DNA of 64,000 nt, from the NCBI GenBank assembly GCA_017311185.1, contig JAESUZ010004507.1:62001-126000 (forward strand), in the 5' to 3' direction. Shown here piece after piece: positions 48,449 to 60,247 of this stretch; position 1 is the first letter of the stretch, and each line of letters starts with the position of its first letter. The notes under the pieces were generated by a model. That model was not told the origin of the DNA and made no database searches. It saw nothing but the letters and a program-made list of their open reading frames with translations. The stretch is from Proteles cristata cristata (taxonomy: Eukaryota; Chordata; Mammalia; Carnivora; Hyaenidae). The translations under genes were made by a program, and so were the position numbers.

Positions 48449-48955
48449 CAGAAAACATGGATTCTGTCTCCTTTTGCTCCTGCAGTGGATTCTGAGCCTG
48501 AGTTCACCTCATGGTGGCCTTAATTCTCAGGTAAGAGAGGAGAAAGTTGTGGGAGAGAAGGGGTTGGTGCCCTCATGCTCTTGGTTGTTGGTAGCAGAAA
48601 GTTCTATGGAGGTTGAAAGCCTTCCTTGAATCTGTTCATCACTGTCTTCACCTTCCCCCAGCTTTCCCAGTCTTATCCCCATCCCCATCCCCAGGTGCTA
48701 GACCTTGGAGTAAGGACCCTTAGAGAGAGGGAGATGTCTGTCTAGTGCTTCTCTTTGATGCACATTAGGTCTGGCCTGAGGGGTGAGCTTAGGGGAGACT
48801 CTAGAAGTCTCTCACAGGGTTTTTCGGCCCAAGTGCCTGCTGGTTGTGTCAAGAAAGGTGCTCTTCAAGTGCTCCTTGATATATTGATGGGGATGCTAAA
48901 GGCAAGGGATACGGGACCTAGTACAGGCTAGAAGTAGAGGACTTTGGACTGTTAC

Positions 48956-49080
48956 CTTGGGAGAGAGATGAAGTTCACATCCGTCTCCAGGTCTGGTTGC
49001 TATGCTCGCCTCCCCAGCCTCTTATACTTAAGGTCCTTTGAGTGTTTAGATTGGTGGGGGTCAGCAAAGAAGAATAGAGT
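48956..49080 (-). other. ARR3: ARR3 probable non-coding exon 1
   Basis: A donor (CCCAAG / GTAAC) ends the exon at 48956 on the minus strand. The next exon begins after a CTTCTTCTCAG acceptor at 47996 and carries the start codon. The upper edge is set only by the TATA-like element above it. If the second TATA-like sequence near 49021-49032 is used instead, the exon would be about 40 nt long. Confidence 0.5.
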
Positions 49081-49099
49081 TCTGGGGAGGGCATAAAAC

Positions 49100-49180
49100 A
49101 CCTCTTTATAAATAGTTCAGGTGGCAATCATTTGGAAAGCAGATTAAAGACTAAAAGATTAGTGTCTAAAGATTAGTAAG
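49100..49180 (-). promoter_or_regulatory. ARR3: ARR3 promoter: TATA-like box and three CRX-type sites
   Basis: On the minus strand TATTTATAAA lies at 49105-49114. Just upstream are three copies of the photoreceptor homeobox core: AGATTAA at 49141-49147 and AGATTAG at 49156-49162 and 49170-49176 (plus-strand spelling; YTAATCT on the sense strand). They are spaced 14-15 bp apart. CRX/OTX2 binding to this core is established for photoreceptor genes; use here is inferred from position and gene identity. Confidence 0.6.
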
Positions 49181-49199
49181 TTCTTGCTGCTGGGACAGG

Positions 49200-50640
49200 G
49201 TGGGGGTTGGTGTTGAGTCTGATGGTATTAAAGTCAAGGGAGCTTGAGAAGAGCTACAGGGTTTTGGCCTTGTGAGGCCTTGAACCTGAGGACTGGGATC
49301 AAAGGGGAGTCAGAGACATTAAAGGAAAAGCCTTGTGAGGGATAGAAATAGTAGGGCTCAAAGTACAGGCCTTTGTGATTCTGAAAGGAGAGCCTTGTGT
49401 CACACTCTAGTGTTTCTGTATCTCTTGATCAGCTATTACAGGCCACACAAAAGCCAAGAGTATGGAAAAGAGTGCCTCCTTGCCAGGCCCACACCACGTG
49501 GGATGTGGGACTCTTGAATCCTACTGTTTAGAAGCCTTGATTATCCCAGCTTATGTGCACAGCAGGAGTCAATCTCCTGTAAGTGGGGGGTGGTGATTGG
49601 GGAGGGGAGTTTGAGTGTATTGAGCTGTGTGTGCACATGTCTTGTGAGCCTTGAACTTTTCTTGTTGGAGAGGAGGATATCAAAGGATTCTAGGCCCCGG
49701 AGCAGGTGATCCTGAAAGGTTGTTGTATGTGGAGGGAATAGGCAACTGACATTTGTATCACCCCCGCCTAGAGTTCCCCTCAGTTTCCGATTCTCCCCAG
49801 TCCAACTAAGTCCATGTTATAGTCTCTAAGCAGCTTCACTTGCCTCATATGACCACTCATGGAATTAGAGATATTTCTGTCCTACAGCTGCCAGGACTCC
49901 CACAGTGGCAGCAGCAATAGTAGTCTTCCTTTTTTGGCTGTCCTTCTCATAGGGGCCAGGTCCAGGCTTTGTGCACCTAGCAAATATAGAGACAGAACCT
50001 CCAAACTCTGGGGATACAGAACCCTAGCCTGCCTTCACCTCCCCATAGAGCTGGCTGACCGCCAGTATCTATCCATAGATGCCAGACCCTCAACCCTCAT
50101 TCCTCAAGGGATGGCTTTGGCTATGGTTCAGAGGGCTGAGCCTTCCCTACCTCCAGCTCCTTACTGTGGCTGCTGGACAGCTGACAGCTGTCCCGTATTC
50201 TTTTTGTATAACTAACTGTGTTAGCCTTTGCCATTTCTTGCCAGTATATGACCCAGGGGCTTGTATTTTAGTCGATGTTACTCGGCCCTTCTCAAGGATT
50301 TTCAGATAGAGGCAGACTCTGCAGGGACCATAGTGGCACGGAAACTAATGCTGGACATACAGGAAAGAGTTATGTCCTTGCCAAGGTTGGTGTCTGTGGA
50401 GAAGGCAAAACTTCAGAGCGAATGCACTTTTGGACTAGCCTTCAGCTCTTTTTTGTCTTCAGACCCACACTTGAAGCATCTCCCCTCTTTCGGCTCAGAT
50501 CCATGGTCCTCTCAGCAGGAAGAAAATAGATATGATAGGTCTTTAATTCATTACTGTGATTGAACTTAAGTCATTATCTCTTTTCTAGGAACATGTGCAT
50601 TTCTTGGCTGAGGTATAATTTACAAACAGCAAATTAATCG
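49200..50640. other. Intergenic sequence upstream of ARR3
   Basis: No recognised repeat and no convincing coding region. Open frames of up to 118 codons occur (49859-50215) but lack any family resemblance or splice context that I can see. Confidence 0.4.
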
Positions 50641-50659
50641 CACCACTTGAGGTATTTGT

Positions 50660-51205
50660 ATTTACTGTGGTGGGCTGAATTATGGACCCCAAAGATATAG
50701 AGTCCTAATCCCTGGAACCTATGAATGTTACCTTCTGTGGCAAAAAGGACTTTGCAGGTATGATTAAATTAAGGGCCTTGAGATGGGGAGTTTGCTCTGT
50801 ATCATCTAGGTGGGCCCTAAATTTAACCACTAGTCTCTTTAAAGAGGGAAAACTCTGTTTCCCTCTACAGCTTTTCTGTAGCTAGAAGGAGATTGGGCTA
50901 CAGAAACAAGGCAATATGAGAACTGAAGCAAGATGCTATGTTATTAGCTTTGAAAATGGAGGAAGGAGCCACAGTCAAGGAATGCAGCTTTCAAAGCCAG
51001 AAAGGACAAGGGCATGGATTCAAACTCATAGCCTCTTATGCTGTTGCAGTTCAGGTGTAGCCTGGCTGGCAACTTGATTTTGGCCCAATGAAACTGATTT
51101 TGGACTTCTTACCTCCAGAACTGTAAGAGAATAAGTGCTTTTTTAAGCCACCACGTCTATGGTAAATTGTTCTACAGTATCAATAGGAAACTAATCCACC
51201 TGTGT
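50660..51205 (+). mobile_element. MLT1-like solo LTR (ERVL-MaLR)
   Basis: Begins 'tgtggtgggctgaattatgg', has 'gaactgtaagagaataagtg' and ends '...ggaaactaatccacc', the known order in old MaLR LTRs. No internal retroviral genes are present next to it. Confidence 0.7.
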
Positions 51206-51369
51206 GTAGTGTACATGCATATAACCATTACCTGGATCAAGATAAAAAACATTTCCATCTGCTCCCAAAATTCCCTTGTGTCAATTTCCAGTTTGTAGTC
51301 CCCAAAGAATTATCACCAGTTTCATTTTGATCAAAAATATTTTCATTTTCTTGTAGGATTTATTCCTGG

Positions 51370-53388
51370 GCTTCCAAGGTGGCTCAATTTTTGCAAATCA
51401 ATCAGCATGATATGCCACATTAAGAAAAGAAAGAATCATATGATCCTTTCAATAGATTCAGAAAAAGCATTTGACAAAGTACAATAGCCATTCATGATAA
51501 AAAATATCCCTCAATAAAGTACAGTTAGAGGAAACATATCTCAATATAATAAAGGCCATATATGAAAAGCTCACAGCTAATATCATCCTCCAAGGGGGAA
51601 AAACTGAGAACTTGTCCTCTATGTTAGGAAAAAGACAGGAATGTACATTCTCCCCACTCTTATTTAACGTAGTACTGGAATTTCTAGCCACAACCATCAG
51701 AAACACAAGGAAATACAAAGTATCCAAATTGGCAAGGAAGAAGTAAAACTTTCACTGTGTGCAGATGACAGGATATTCTATATAGAAAAGCCAAAGTTTC
51801 CACCAAAAAAACCTGCTAGAACTGATAAATGAATTAAGTAAAATTTCAGGATACAAAATCAATATACAATAGAAATCTGTTGTATTTCTATACACTAATA
51901 ATGAAGCAGCAGAAAGAGAAGTCAAGGAATAAATCCCACTTACAATTGCACCAAAACCCATAAGATACCTGGGAATAAATCTAACCAAAGAGGTAGAAGA
52001 CCTGTCCTCTGAAAACTATAAAACACTGATGAAAGAAATTGATGACACAAAGAAATGGAAAAACATCCCATGCTCATGGATTGGAAGAACAAATGTTGCT
52101 AAATTGTCTATATTACCCAAAGCAATCTACACGTTTAATGCAATCCCTATCGAAATACCACCAGCATATTTCACAGAGCTAGAACAAAACAATCCGAAAA
52201 TTTGTATGGAACCACAAAAGACCCTGAATAGCCAAAGCTATTCTTGAAAAAGAAAAGCGAAGGTGGAGGCATCACAATTTCAGGCTTCAAGTTATAGTTC
52301 AAAGCCGTAGTAATCAAAACAGTATGGTACTGGCATAAAAACAGATACATGGATCAGTGGAACAGAATAGAAAACCCAGAAATGAACCCACATTAATGGT
52401 CAATTAATCTTCAACAAAGCAGGAAAGAATATCCAATGGGAAAAAGATAGTCTTCAACAAATGGTGTTGGGAAATCTGGACAGCAACGTGCAAAAGAATG
52501 AAACTGGACTACTTCTTACACAATACACACAAAAAACCTCAAAATGGATGAAAGACTTAAATGTGAGGCAGGAAACCATTAAAATCCTAGAGGAGAACAC
52601 AGGAAGTAACCTGTTTGACACTGGCGATAGCACCTTCTTACTAGATACGTCTCCTGAGGCAAGGGAAACAAAAGCAAACATGAATTATTGTGACTTCATC
52701 AAGGTAAAAGCTTCCATACAGTGAAGGAAACAATCAACAAAACTAAAAGGCAACCTGCTAAATGGGAGAAGATATTTGCAAATGATATACCTGATAAGAG
52801 CTAGTATCCAAAATCTATAAAGAACTTATAAAACTCAACACCCAAAAACCAGATAATCCAGTTAAAAAACGGGCAGAAGATATGAATAGACGTTCTTCCA
52901 AAGAAGACATATAAATGGCCAACAGACACGTAAGATACTCAACATTACTCATCATCAGGGGAATACAAATCAAAACTATAAAGATACCCCACACCTGTCA
53001 GAATGGCTACAATCAACAACACAGGAAACAACAGGTATTGGTAAGGATACAGTATAAGGGAAACCCTCTTACTCTGTTGGTGGGAATGCAAACTGGTGCA
53101 GCCACTCTGGAAAATAGTACAGAGGTTTCTTAAAAAGTTAAAAATAGAACTGCCCCAAGATTCAGCAATTGCACAACTTGGTATTTATCCAAAGGATACA
53201 AAAATACTAATTTGAAGGGATGCATGCACACTGATGTTTATAGCAGCATTATCTATAATAGCCTAATTATGGAAAGAGCTGAAATGTCCATCAATCAATG
53301 AATGGATAAAGAAGTGATGGTATGTATATATGTGTATGTATGTGTGTGTGTGTGTATACATTATATATGAAATACATATAATGTATAA

Positions 53389-53436
<48 letters not shown>

Positions 53437-53831
53437 GGAATATTACTCAACCATAAAATAGAATGAAATCTTGCCATTCGCAAAGATGTGGATGGAGCTA
53501 GAGAGTAAAATGCTAAGCAAAATAAGTCACTCGGAGGAAGACAAAAGCATATGATTTCACTCATACGTAGAATTTGAGAAACAAAACAAATGAACATGGT
53601 GGGGAAAAGAAAACCAAGAAACTGACTCTTAACTATAGAGAAAAACTGATGGCTACCAGAGGGGAGGATGGGTGAAATAGGTGATGGGGATTAATAAGAA
53701 GGGGTGCACTTGTGATGAGCACCGGGTGCTGTATGTAAGTGTTGAATCACCATATTCTACGCCTGAAACTAATATTTCGCTGTATGGTAACTAACTGGAA
53801 TTTAAATAAAAACTTGCAAAAAAAAAAAAGG
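51370..53831 (+). mobile_element. 5'-truncated L1 with partial ORF2 and 3' end
   Basis: Starts within reverse-transcriptase text ('agaaaaagcatttgacaaag', 51461 on), runs through the ORF2 C-terminal part and ends with 'ggaatttaaataaaaacttg' and an A tract. Many stops and frameshifts; the longest frame is under 100 codons. Inactive. Confidence 0.88.
53326..53435 (+). repeat. (TG)n(TA)n microsatellite in L1
   Basis: Alternating TG and TA blocks, the last about 17 TA units; variable region of the L1 3' part. Confidence 0.92.
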
Positions 53832-54420
53832 GGAGGGTGTTTACATTTTCTGAGGAGGTCAGAGTAAGAAGGCAAAGGAATGCATCTCTGATTATGGAGT
53901 TTCTGGCCCTTATGATAGATTGAGGGGAGAGGTTTTTTTTAGGTCCTAACCCACCTCACTTGCACACCCCAATGATTTTCCCAGCCAGGCTTTCCAATTA
54001 GGAAGTGATGATCAGATCTCTGAGTGAGAAAGGGATGGGTTATTCAGTAAGGGGTTGTAGCAGACAGAATTGTCTGTCGACTCAGTAGCCACCTCCCCCC
54101 CTTCTTTCTTGTGGGCAGAATCTCCATTTTCTCTGCCAGTCATGGTCATTTCATCCCTCCTGCCAGTGACTGGTTTAGTTATAGGCATGATGTAATTCAG
54201 GCCACTGAGATGTGAAAGGAAGTGTGCTAGGGAGATTCTGAGAAAGGTGTCCTGAGTAACAGCAGTAAACACACAGGAAGAGAGGCCTTCCTCTCCTACC
54301 ATTGAATGTTGCCATGTTTGGATACAATGCCTGAAGTGTAACAGCCATCTTCTGACCATGAGAGTTGCTAAAAAACATGCCGAGGGGTTGCAGATCAGAA
54401 AGATGGAAAGAGTCAGGATT

Positions 54421-54482
54421 TTTTAAAATGTTTACTTATTTTTGAGACAGAGAGACAGAGCACGAGCGGGGGAAGTGTAGAG
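54421..54482 (-). mobile_element. Felid SINE, broken off
   Basis: Only the A-rich/CT end of a reverse copy is present. It stops abruptly at GTAGAGAGAG, where a copied MIR segment begins. Confidence 0.85.
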
Positions 54483-54585
54483 AGAGCCTGGTTCAAAGGC
54501 AGGCCTGCCTGGGTTCAAATCTTGACTCTCCCCCTAAATAGCAGAATATATTCTTCTTGCCTTAGTCTCCTCATCAGCAGAATAT
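54483..54585 (+). repeat. 103-bp segment duplicated at 57992-58094
   Basis: MIR-type text beginning AGAGCCTGGTTCAAAGGCAG. About two base differences from the other copy, far fewer than expected for two independent MIR elements. Confidence 0.92.
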
Positions 54586-54786
54586 ATATACAATATATAC
54601 AAGGGCTTAGATTATAACTGTCAGAATCATTCAATTCAACAAAGTACAACTGAATCATTCATTCATTCAATAAACATTTATTGAACACCTACTGTGTGCA
54701 AGGTATCTGTTTCCTTAATTCTGAACTGGAAGGCATTTTTTTTGGACAAGGTGTATAATTTGGAAAAAAAATACCTGGAACATATG

Positions 54787-54949
54787 GGGTTTTTTAAAGC
54801 TTATTTATTTATTTTGAGAAGGAGGGGAGGCAGAGAGAGGATCCCAAGCAGGCCCCACGCTGTCAGTGTGGAGCGCGACTCGGGGCTCAAGCCCACAAAC
54901 CATGAGATCAAGACTTGGACACCTAACCACCTGAGTCACCCAGGTACCC
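54787..54949 (-). mobile_element. Felid SINE
   Basis: Reverse copy, shortened, with CCTGGAACATA on both sides. Confidence 0.87.
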
Positions 54950-55093
54950 CTGGAACATAAGTTATTATACTTTACTGGGAAGTCTGTGGGAAAGACAGCG
55001 GTAAAACCAGGAGCTTTTCCTCAAGGAGCTCTGGGTCTAGTGTAAGGGTGGGAGAATGAGGAGATGGACAAAAATACAAATGAGTATAGTTCT

Positions 55094-55315
55094 TTTTTTT
55101 TTAATGTTTTATTTATTTCTAGGAGAGAGAGAGAGAGAGAGAGACAGCGTGAGCAGGAGGGTCAGAGAGAGAGAGGGAGTCACAGACTGAAACAGGCTCC
55201 AGGCTCTGAGCCGGCAGTCAGCACAGAGCCCGATGCGGGGCTCGAACCCACGAACCACGAGATCATGACCTCAGCGAAAGTCAGACGCTTAACTGACTAA
55301 GCCACCCAGGAGCCC
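55094..55315 (-). mobile_element. Felid SINE
   Basis: Reverse copy; duplication AAATGASTATAGTTCT at 55078 and 55318. Confidence 0.92.
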
Positions 55316-55466
55316 CCAAATGACTATAGTTCTATGCAGTTTGTAGTATGTGCCATAATCTCAGTAGAAATCAAATGCAGTATGAGTGTGAGAGAGAGAT
55401 AAATTTTGATTAGAGAGAATCTGCATGCTGTAGTCTTATTGGTCATTATTAATTATTCATAACTTC

Positions 55467-55658
55467 TTTTTTTGAGAGAGAGCACAAGTGAGTGAAGGGC
55501 AGAGAGAGAGGGATAAAGGGAATGAGAGAGAAAGAGAGACTGAGAGACAGGGATAGAGAGACAGGGGTCGCTCGAAGTGGGGCTTGGACTCACCAACTGT
55601 GAGGTCATGACCTGAGCCAAAGTCAGATGCTTAAACGACTGAGCCACCCAGGTGCCCC
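55467..55658 (-). mobile_element. Felid SINE
   Basis: Reverse copy ending GCCACCCAGGTGCCCC. Confidence 0.87.
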
Positions 55659-56199
55659 AATTAGTCATACGTTCTAAGTTAAATCATGAGAGTGGATGTT
55701 GAAAGAAAGAGGGAGAGAGAAATGGTAGAGTGAGGAGAGGAAGGGGAAGAGGAAGAAGGGAGAAGCGCTGTAGGAGTAAGCCTTGGGGAAGGGTCACATT
55801 TGGAGGAAGGAGAACAAAAAGAGCCAAGGAATAAGTTGGAAGGGACATCCAGAGGACTTAGGAGAATCAGAGTAATGCAAAGTCACAGAGACAAAAGTGA
55901 GGGAGAGTATCACAGAAGACCGCGAGTGTGGCCTGCAGCATTTCATAAGGCACAAATCATTCCTTTTGGCCCAGGTGATGTTGGGCGAGGTTTTTTCCTG
56001 AAGTAGCCACTGGGCGGCAGCTGTGTCCAGGGACGAGCAGAAACCGAGCTGAGTTAAACCAGCTTGAAGCAGGAAAAGCAGCAAGCTGGCTCAGGTCGGT
56101 GCTTCTCTAGTGTAGAGGACGCTGCAGTGACCCCCTGGGTGTATACCAAGCCTCAAATCACACTTGTTCTCCTCTGAAGAGATCAGCTTCATTCCTAGG

Positions 56200-56420
56200 A
56201 GCAAAGTAATAATACAAAATACTGTATGATGAGAAGCATTTCATGCTTCATGAAGTCTTTTCATACGTATTGACTCATTAGATATTCAGGAAACCCTGAA
56301 AAGTTGGTGTTATTATCCCCATTTCATTGGTGAGAAAACTAAGTTACAAAGAGGTGTCTGGCATTACACAACTAATGCGTGGAGAAACAAGAATATGGAT
56401 TCATACCCATCTGGCTCCAA
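56200..56420. mobile_element. MIR-like SINE
   Basis: 'ttattatccccatttcattgg' (56310 on) followed by 'gagaaaactaagttacaaag'. Confidence 0.7.
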
Positions 56421-57069
56421 ACACCTGGGCCTTTTGTGCAATAGTCACAGCTGTCAGCTGTCCAGGACTCAGGCTATGACTGCTTCTTCCTCCATGCCTC
56501 CCTTTTATCTACCCCCACCCTGCCACAGGGCAAGGATCTCCAGGTTTCCCCTATCTAGGTTTCTGGGCTTCCAGGAGATCTAGATCCTAGATTCTAGAGC
56601 CTCCCTTGCAGGTCTGCCTCCTCTCACTCCCAGAATCCAGCCAGGCGACATTCTCAGGACCTGCAAATCAGGTTCAGAGTCCCCATTTCCCCCAGTTCCC
56701 TTCAGAGTGGATTCTGCTACAGACCACACCCCCAACCCCTACTCACCCCATCTTCCGAGTCCACCAGGCCCGAGGCTTGCCCCTATGCCTAAGACCCCCA
56801 TAATCCTGGAACCTTAGTTAGCCCCAGGAGCCCCAGATCCAGAGCTCCCGACAAGTTGGCATTCTCTGGCCCTCAGCCCTTAGACACCTAGGCTTGGTTT
56901 CTGTACTTTCTCTGCCGTATTCAGACCAGGGTCTCCTGGGGTGATAGAGAGAGATGAAAGGTAGTGTTTGGGAAGAGGCAGAGTCAGTGAGGGAGGCTTG
57001 TTGGCTAACCTCCTTGGGGAGGAGTGAACTGCATTCTCTCCGCCTCCTTTTATGTGTGCAATATGCATC

Positions 57070-57925
57070 TTGAAATTGACAGGCTGAAGAATGAACCCCC
57101 AGTCTTTCCCCAAACCTGCTTCTCTCAGAGCTTTTCCCATCTCTGTCTACAGTAACTCCATTCCTCCGGTTGCTCAGGTCAGAAATCTTAGAGTCATTCT
57201 TAACTCCTCTCTTTCTCTCACACCCCACATCAGTAAATCTTGTTGTCTCTACTTTCAAAATCTAGTCGGGGGAGTGCCTTGGCGGCTCAGTCGGTTAACC
57301 TGATTTTGGCTCAGGTCATGGTCTCACGGTTTGTGAGTTCAAGCCCCGCATAGGGCTCTGTGCTGACAGAGCGGAGCCTGTTTGGGATTCTCTCTCTCCT
57401 TTCTCTGCCCCTCTCCCACTCACATGTGTGTGTATACCCTCTGTCACTCAAAATAAACACACTTAAAAACTCTATATAAACCAGACCCCAACACTTGTCT
57501 CTTTTAAACCCTCAAATGGGTTCCCATTCACTGAAAGTAAAAGCCAAGGAGCCTTCACGATGGCTTCCAAGGACCTTCATGATCTGGTCCCTGCCACACT
57601 CTCTGACGTCATCTCTACATTTCTCCTTCCTCACAACCACCTCTGGTCTTCATCCAAAGTCACCCTAATATTTAAAGCAGCAACCTTCTCTATTCCCCAT
57701 GTCCTTTCTTCTCTATTTCCCTTCCTGCCTTTATTTTGCTCCATAGTAATGATTACAATCTATATATATTTTACTTGTTAATTTTATTTTCTTTTCCCTC
57801 CCCTCTAGCCTGGGAGCTCCATTAGAGTCAGAGTCTTTCTTTGTTTTACTCACTACTAGTGACCTGCCAGTAAGTAGACCTGGACCAAGCACACAGTACG
57901 GTCTCAGTAAACATTTGCTTATCTC
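57070..57925 (+). mobile_element. LINE2 remnant, split by a SINE
   Basis: 'cttaactcctctctttctctc' (57200 on), 'cattcactgaaagtaaaagcc' (57528 on) and 'tcatgatctggtccctgcca' (57577 on) are characteristic L2 text. Confidence 0.78.
57269..57472 (+). mobile_element. Felid SINE
   Basis: Forward copy inserted in the L2 remnant. Confidence 0.88.
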
Positions 57926-57939
57926 TTTCCTGGATTATG

Positions 57940-58215
57940 GGCAGTGGCTTTAGAGAGGCAAGTAAGCATAGCAATTAAGTACCAGGATGCTAGAGCCTGG
58001 TTCAAAGGCAGGCCTGCCTGGGTTCAAACCTTGACTCTCCCCCTAAATAGCAGACTATATTCTTCTTGCCTTAGTCTCCTCATCAGCAGAATAATAGTAC
58101 CTCTTTTATAGAGAACTTGTTGGGTCATCAATAAGCGTACAGCACTTAGAATAGTGCCTTGCACGTAGTAAGTGCTATATAGGCAGTGTTTATAATTATA
58201 TGCACCTGGAGTTGA
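57940..58215 (+). mobile_element. MIR SINE, probable source of the 54483 copy
   Basis: Runs through the whole MIR from 'agcatagcaattaagtacc' to 'gcacgtagtaagtgctatat', so the shared 103 bp are native here. Confidence 0.75.
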
Positions 58216-59149
58216 GATTTATATCAGTATAGATTTTCCGAAGTCTGTCCGTGTGTTATCTTGCATTTGCCCACGTCAACGTTCATTCATTTCCCATGTT
58301 TCTCCTCGCTTACACAGAGTGATATGATATCCCTGTAGCTGTAGTCATCTCCTGTGGCCTGGCTTTTCGTCTATAAACTTAGATGTTTCCCTGTGTACTC
58401 CCTGCTACAGTCATTTAGAAACTGTTAAATAGTAATCTTCCTGGGCCCCGGTTTCCCAATCTGTACGTGAGTGGGTTGGACTAGATAATCTGGATGGGCT
58501 TTTCTAGCTCTGACGATCTCCCGGGACAGGAAGAAGTCAGGCCCCACCCCCAAACCCGCCCTCTTGGATATGCCCTCTGGCTGCCAAGGAGAAAGGTGAC
58601 AGAATCATCTGGGCTCAGCTTCAAGGGGACCAGGTAGGAGACATGCCAAGTTTCTTGCATGAGGGTGGTGATGGGGTTCCTGGGTTGGAGCAGGCAGGGG
58701 GAAGGCATCAGAAGTGAGTGTCATGTGGAGACCCTGGGAGCAGGGTGAGGGGAAAGGTCAAGGCACCATGGGGAGAAATGCTGTAATGGGCTAGGACACA
58801 ACTTGGGTCTGGGCATCTTCCTACATTGGACAGTCCTGCTAGACCTGCACCCCTCCGGGTAGCCAAGATCTAGTGGACAGAGCCAGCGGCAGCATGGGAA
58901 CAACCCAAGCTCACTGCCTGCCCTGCTGAGCCCCAGCGCCACCTGCTGCCCGCCACTCCTGAGGACGGACCAAAGGGGCTTGGGCGGAGGCCAGGCCGGC
59001 CCGGGTGCACCCAGACGTCCTCCTCTCGCTACTCCTAGTGTTTCAGTCATGGTGCTCCCCGTTCTCTGCTTTTTGGGCTCAGAGCAGGGATGGGAGGCCG
59101 AGGAAATCCGGCCGCCCTCACTTCTGCCCCTTCTACCTCTAGGGGGACC
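58216..59149. other. Upstream region of P2RY4
   Basis: An old MIR/L2-type tail lies near 58440-58520; the rest is unique and fairly GC-rich. A pyrimidine tract ending in AG at 59141-59142 (TTCTACCTCTAG) stops 7 nt before the ATG and could be a splice acceptor for an upstream 5' UTR exon. Confidence 0.45.
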
Positions 59150-60247
59150 ATGGCCTGTGCGGAGCCCCCTCTGCTCACAACCCTAGGCCCCAGCCCGGAT
59201 CCTGGCGACAGCGAGGTGGAGCTCAACTGCTGGTTTGATGAGGAGTTCAAGTTCATCCTGCTGCCTGTGAGCTACACAGTTGTCTTTGTGTTGGGCTTAG
59301 GTCTCAATGCCCCGGCCCTCTGGCTCTTCCTCTTTCGCCTCCGACCATGGGACGCAACGGCCACCTACATGTTCCACTTGGCCTTGTCAGACACTTTGTA
59401 CGTGCTGTCACTACCCACCCTCATCTACTATTATGCGGCCCGCAACCACTGGCCCTTTGGTACTGGGCTCTGCAAGCTCATCCGCTTTCTCTTCTATTGG
59501 AACCTCTACTGCAGTGTCCTTTTCCTCACCTGCATCAGTGTGCACCGCTACCTGGGCATCTGCCACCCACTGCGGGCACTACGCTGGGGCCGGCCTCGAT
59601 TTGCAGGCCTTCTCTGCCTGGCGGTTTGGTTGGTCGTAGCCGGCTGCCTTGTGCCCAACCTGTTCTTTGTCACAACCAGCCCCAAGGGAGATACCATCCT
59701 GTGCCATGACACCACTCGGCCTGAGGAGTTTGACCACTATGTGCACTTCAGCTCAGCAATCATGGGGCTGCTCTTTGGAGTGCCCTGCCTGGTCACTCTT
59801 GTCTGCTATGGACTCATGGCCAGGCGCCTGTATCGGCCCTTGCCGGGGGCTGCCCAGTCATCTTCTCGTCTGCGTTCTCTCCGCACCATTGCCGTGGTGC
59901 TGACCGTCTTTGCTGTCTGCTTTGTGCCTTTCCACATCACCCGCACCATTTATTACATGTCAAGGCTGTTGGAAGCTGACTGCCAGGTGCTGAACATTGT
60001 CAACGTGGTCTACAAAGTGACTCGGCCTCTGGCCAGTGCCAACAGCTGCCTGGATCCCGTGCTCTACCTGCTCACTGGGGACAAGTATCGCCGTCAGCTC
60101 CGGCACCTCTGCAGTACTGGTGGGCCCCAGCCCCGCGTGCCTGCCTCCTCCCTGGCACTGGTGTCCCTGCCTGAGGACAGCAGCTGCAGGTGGACATCCA
60201 CCCACTGGGACGGTGGCTTCCCTATCTCTGGGGCAGATAGACTGTAA
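59150..60247 (+). CDS. P2RY4: P2RY4, pyrimidinergic P2Y4 receptor (complete, single exon)
   Basis: Gq-coupled plasma-membrane receptor for extracellular UTP (and, in several species, ATP), active in epithelial ion transport. The 365-residue frame starting MACAEPPLL has the same length as human P2Y4; an in-frame upstream ATG at 59090 would add 20 residues, but the GGGGACCATGG context and family alignment favour 59150. Seven hydrophobic segments are present. Visible marks: TM2 LALSD, Cys108 and Cys185 (TM3 to loop 2 disulfide), Cys27 and Cys278 (N-terminus to loop 3), HRY at 132-134 in place of DRY, FAVCFVPFHITR at 254-265 with H262 and R265, KVTR at 289-292 with R292, and DPVLY at 302-306 in place of NPxxY. 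These basic residues bind the nucleotide phosphates in P2Y receptors. The C-terminus ends SGADRL. No truncation is seen; identification is very firm. Confidence 0.98.
   Translation: MACAEPPLLTTLGPSPDPGDSEVELNCWFDEEFKFILLPVSYTVVFVLGLGLNAPALWLFLFRLRPWDATATYMFHLALSDTLYVLSLPTLIYYYAARNHWPFGTGLCKLIRFLFYWNLYCSVLFLTCISVHRYLGICHPLRALRWGRPRFAGLLCLAVWLVVAGCLVPNLFFVTTSPKGDTILCHDTTRPEEFDHYVHFSSAIMGLLFGVPCLVTLVCYGLMARRLYRPLPGAAQSSSRLRSLRTIAVVLTVFAVCFVPFHITRTIYYMSRLLEADCQVLNIVNVVYKVTRPLASANSCLDPVLYLLTGDKYRRQLRHLCSTGGPQPRVPASSLALVSLPEDSSCRWTSTHWDGGFPISGADRL

Noticed and set aside
53326..53435. Regular repeats as CRISPR or satellite
   Set aside because: They are dinucleotide microsatellites in an L1 in a vertebrate genome; there are no spacers.
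51370..53831. L1 ORF2 as an active reverse transcriptase gene
   Set aside because: 5'-truncated with many stops and frameshifts.
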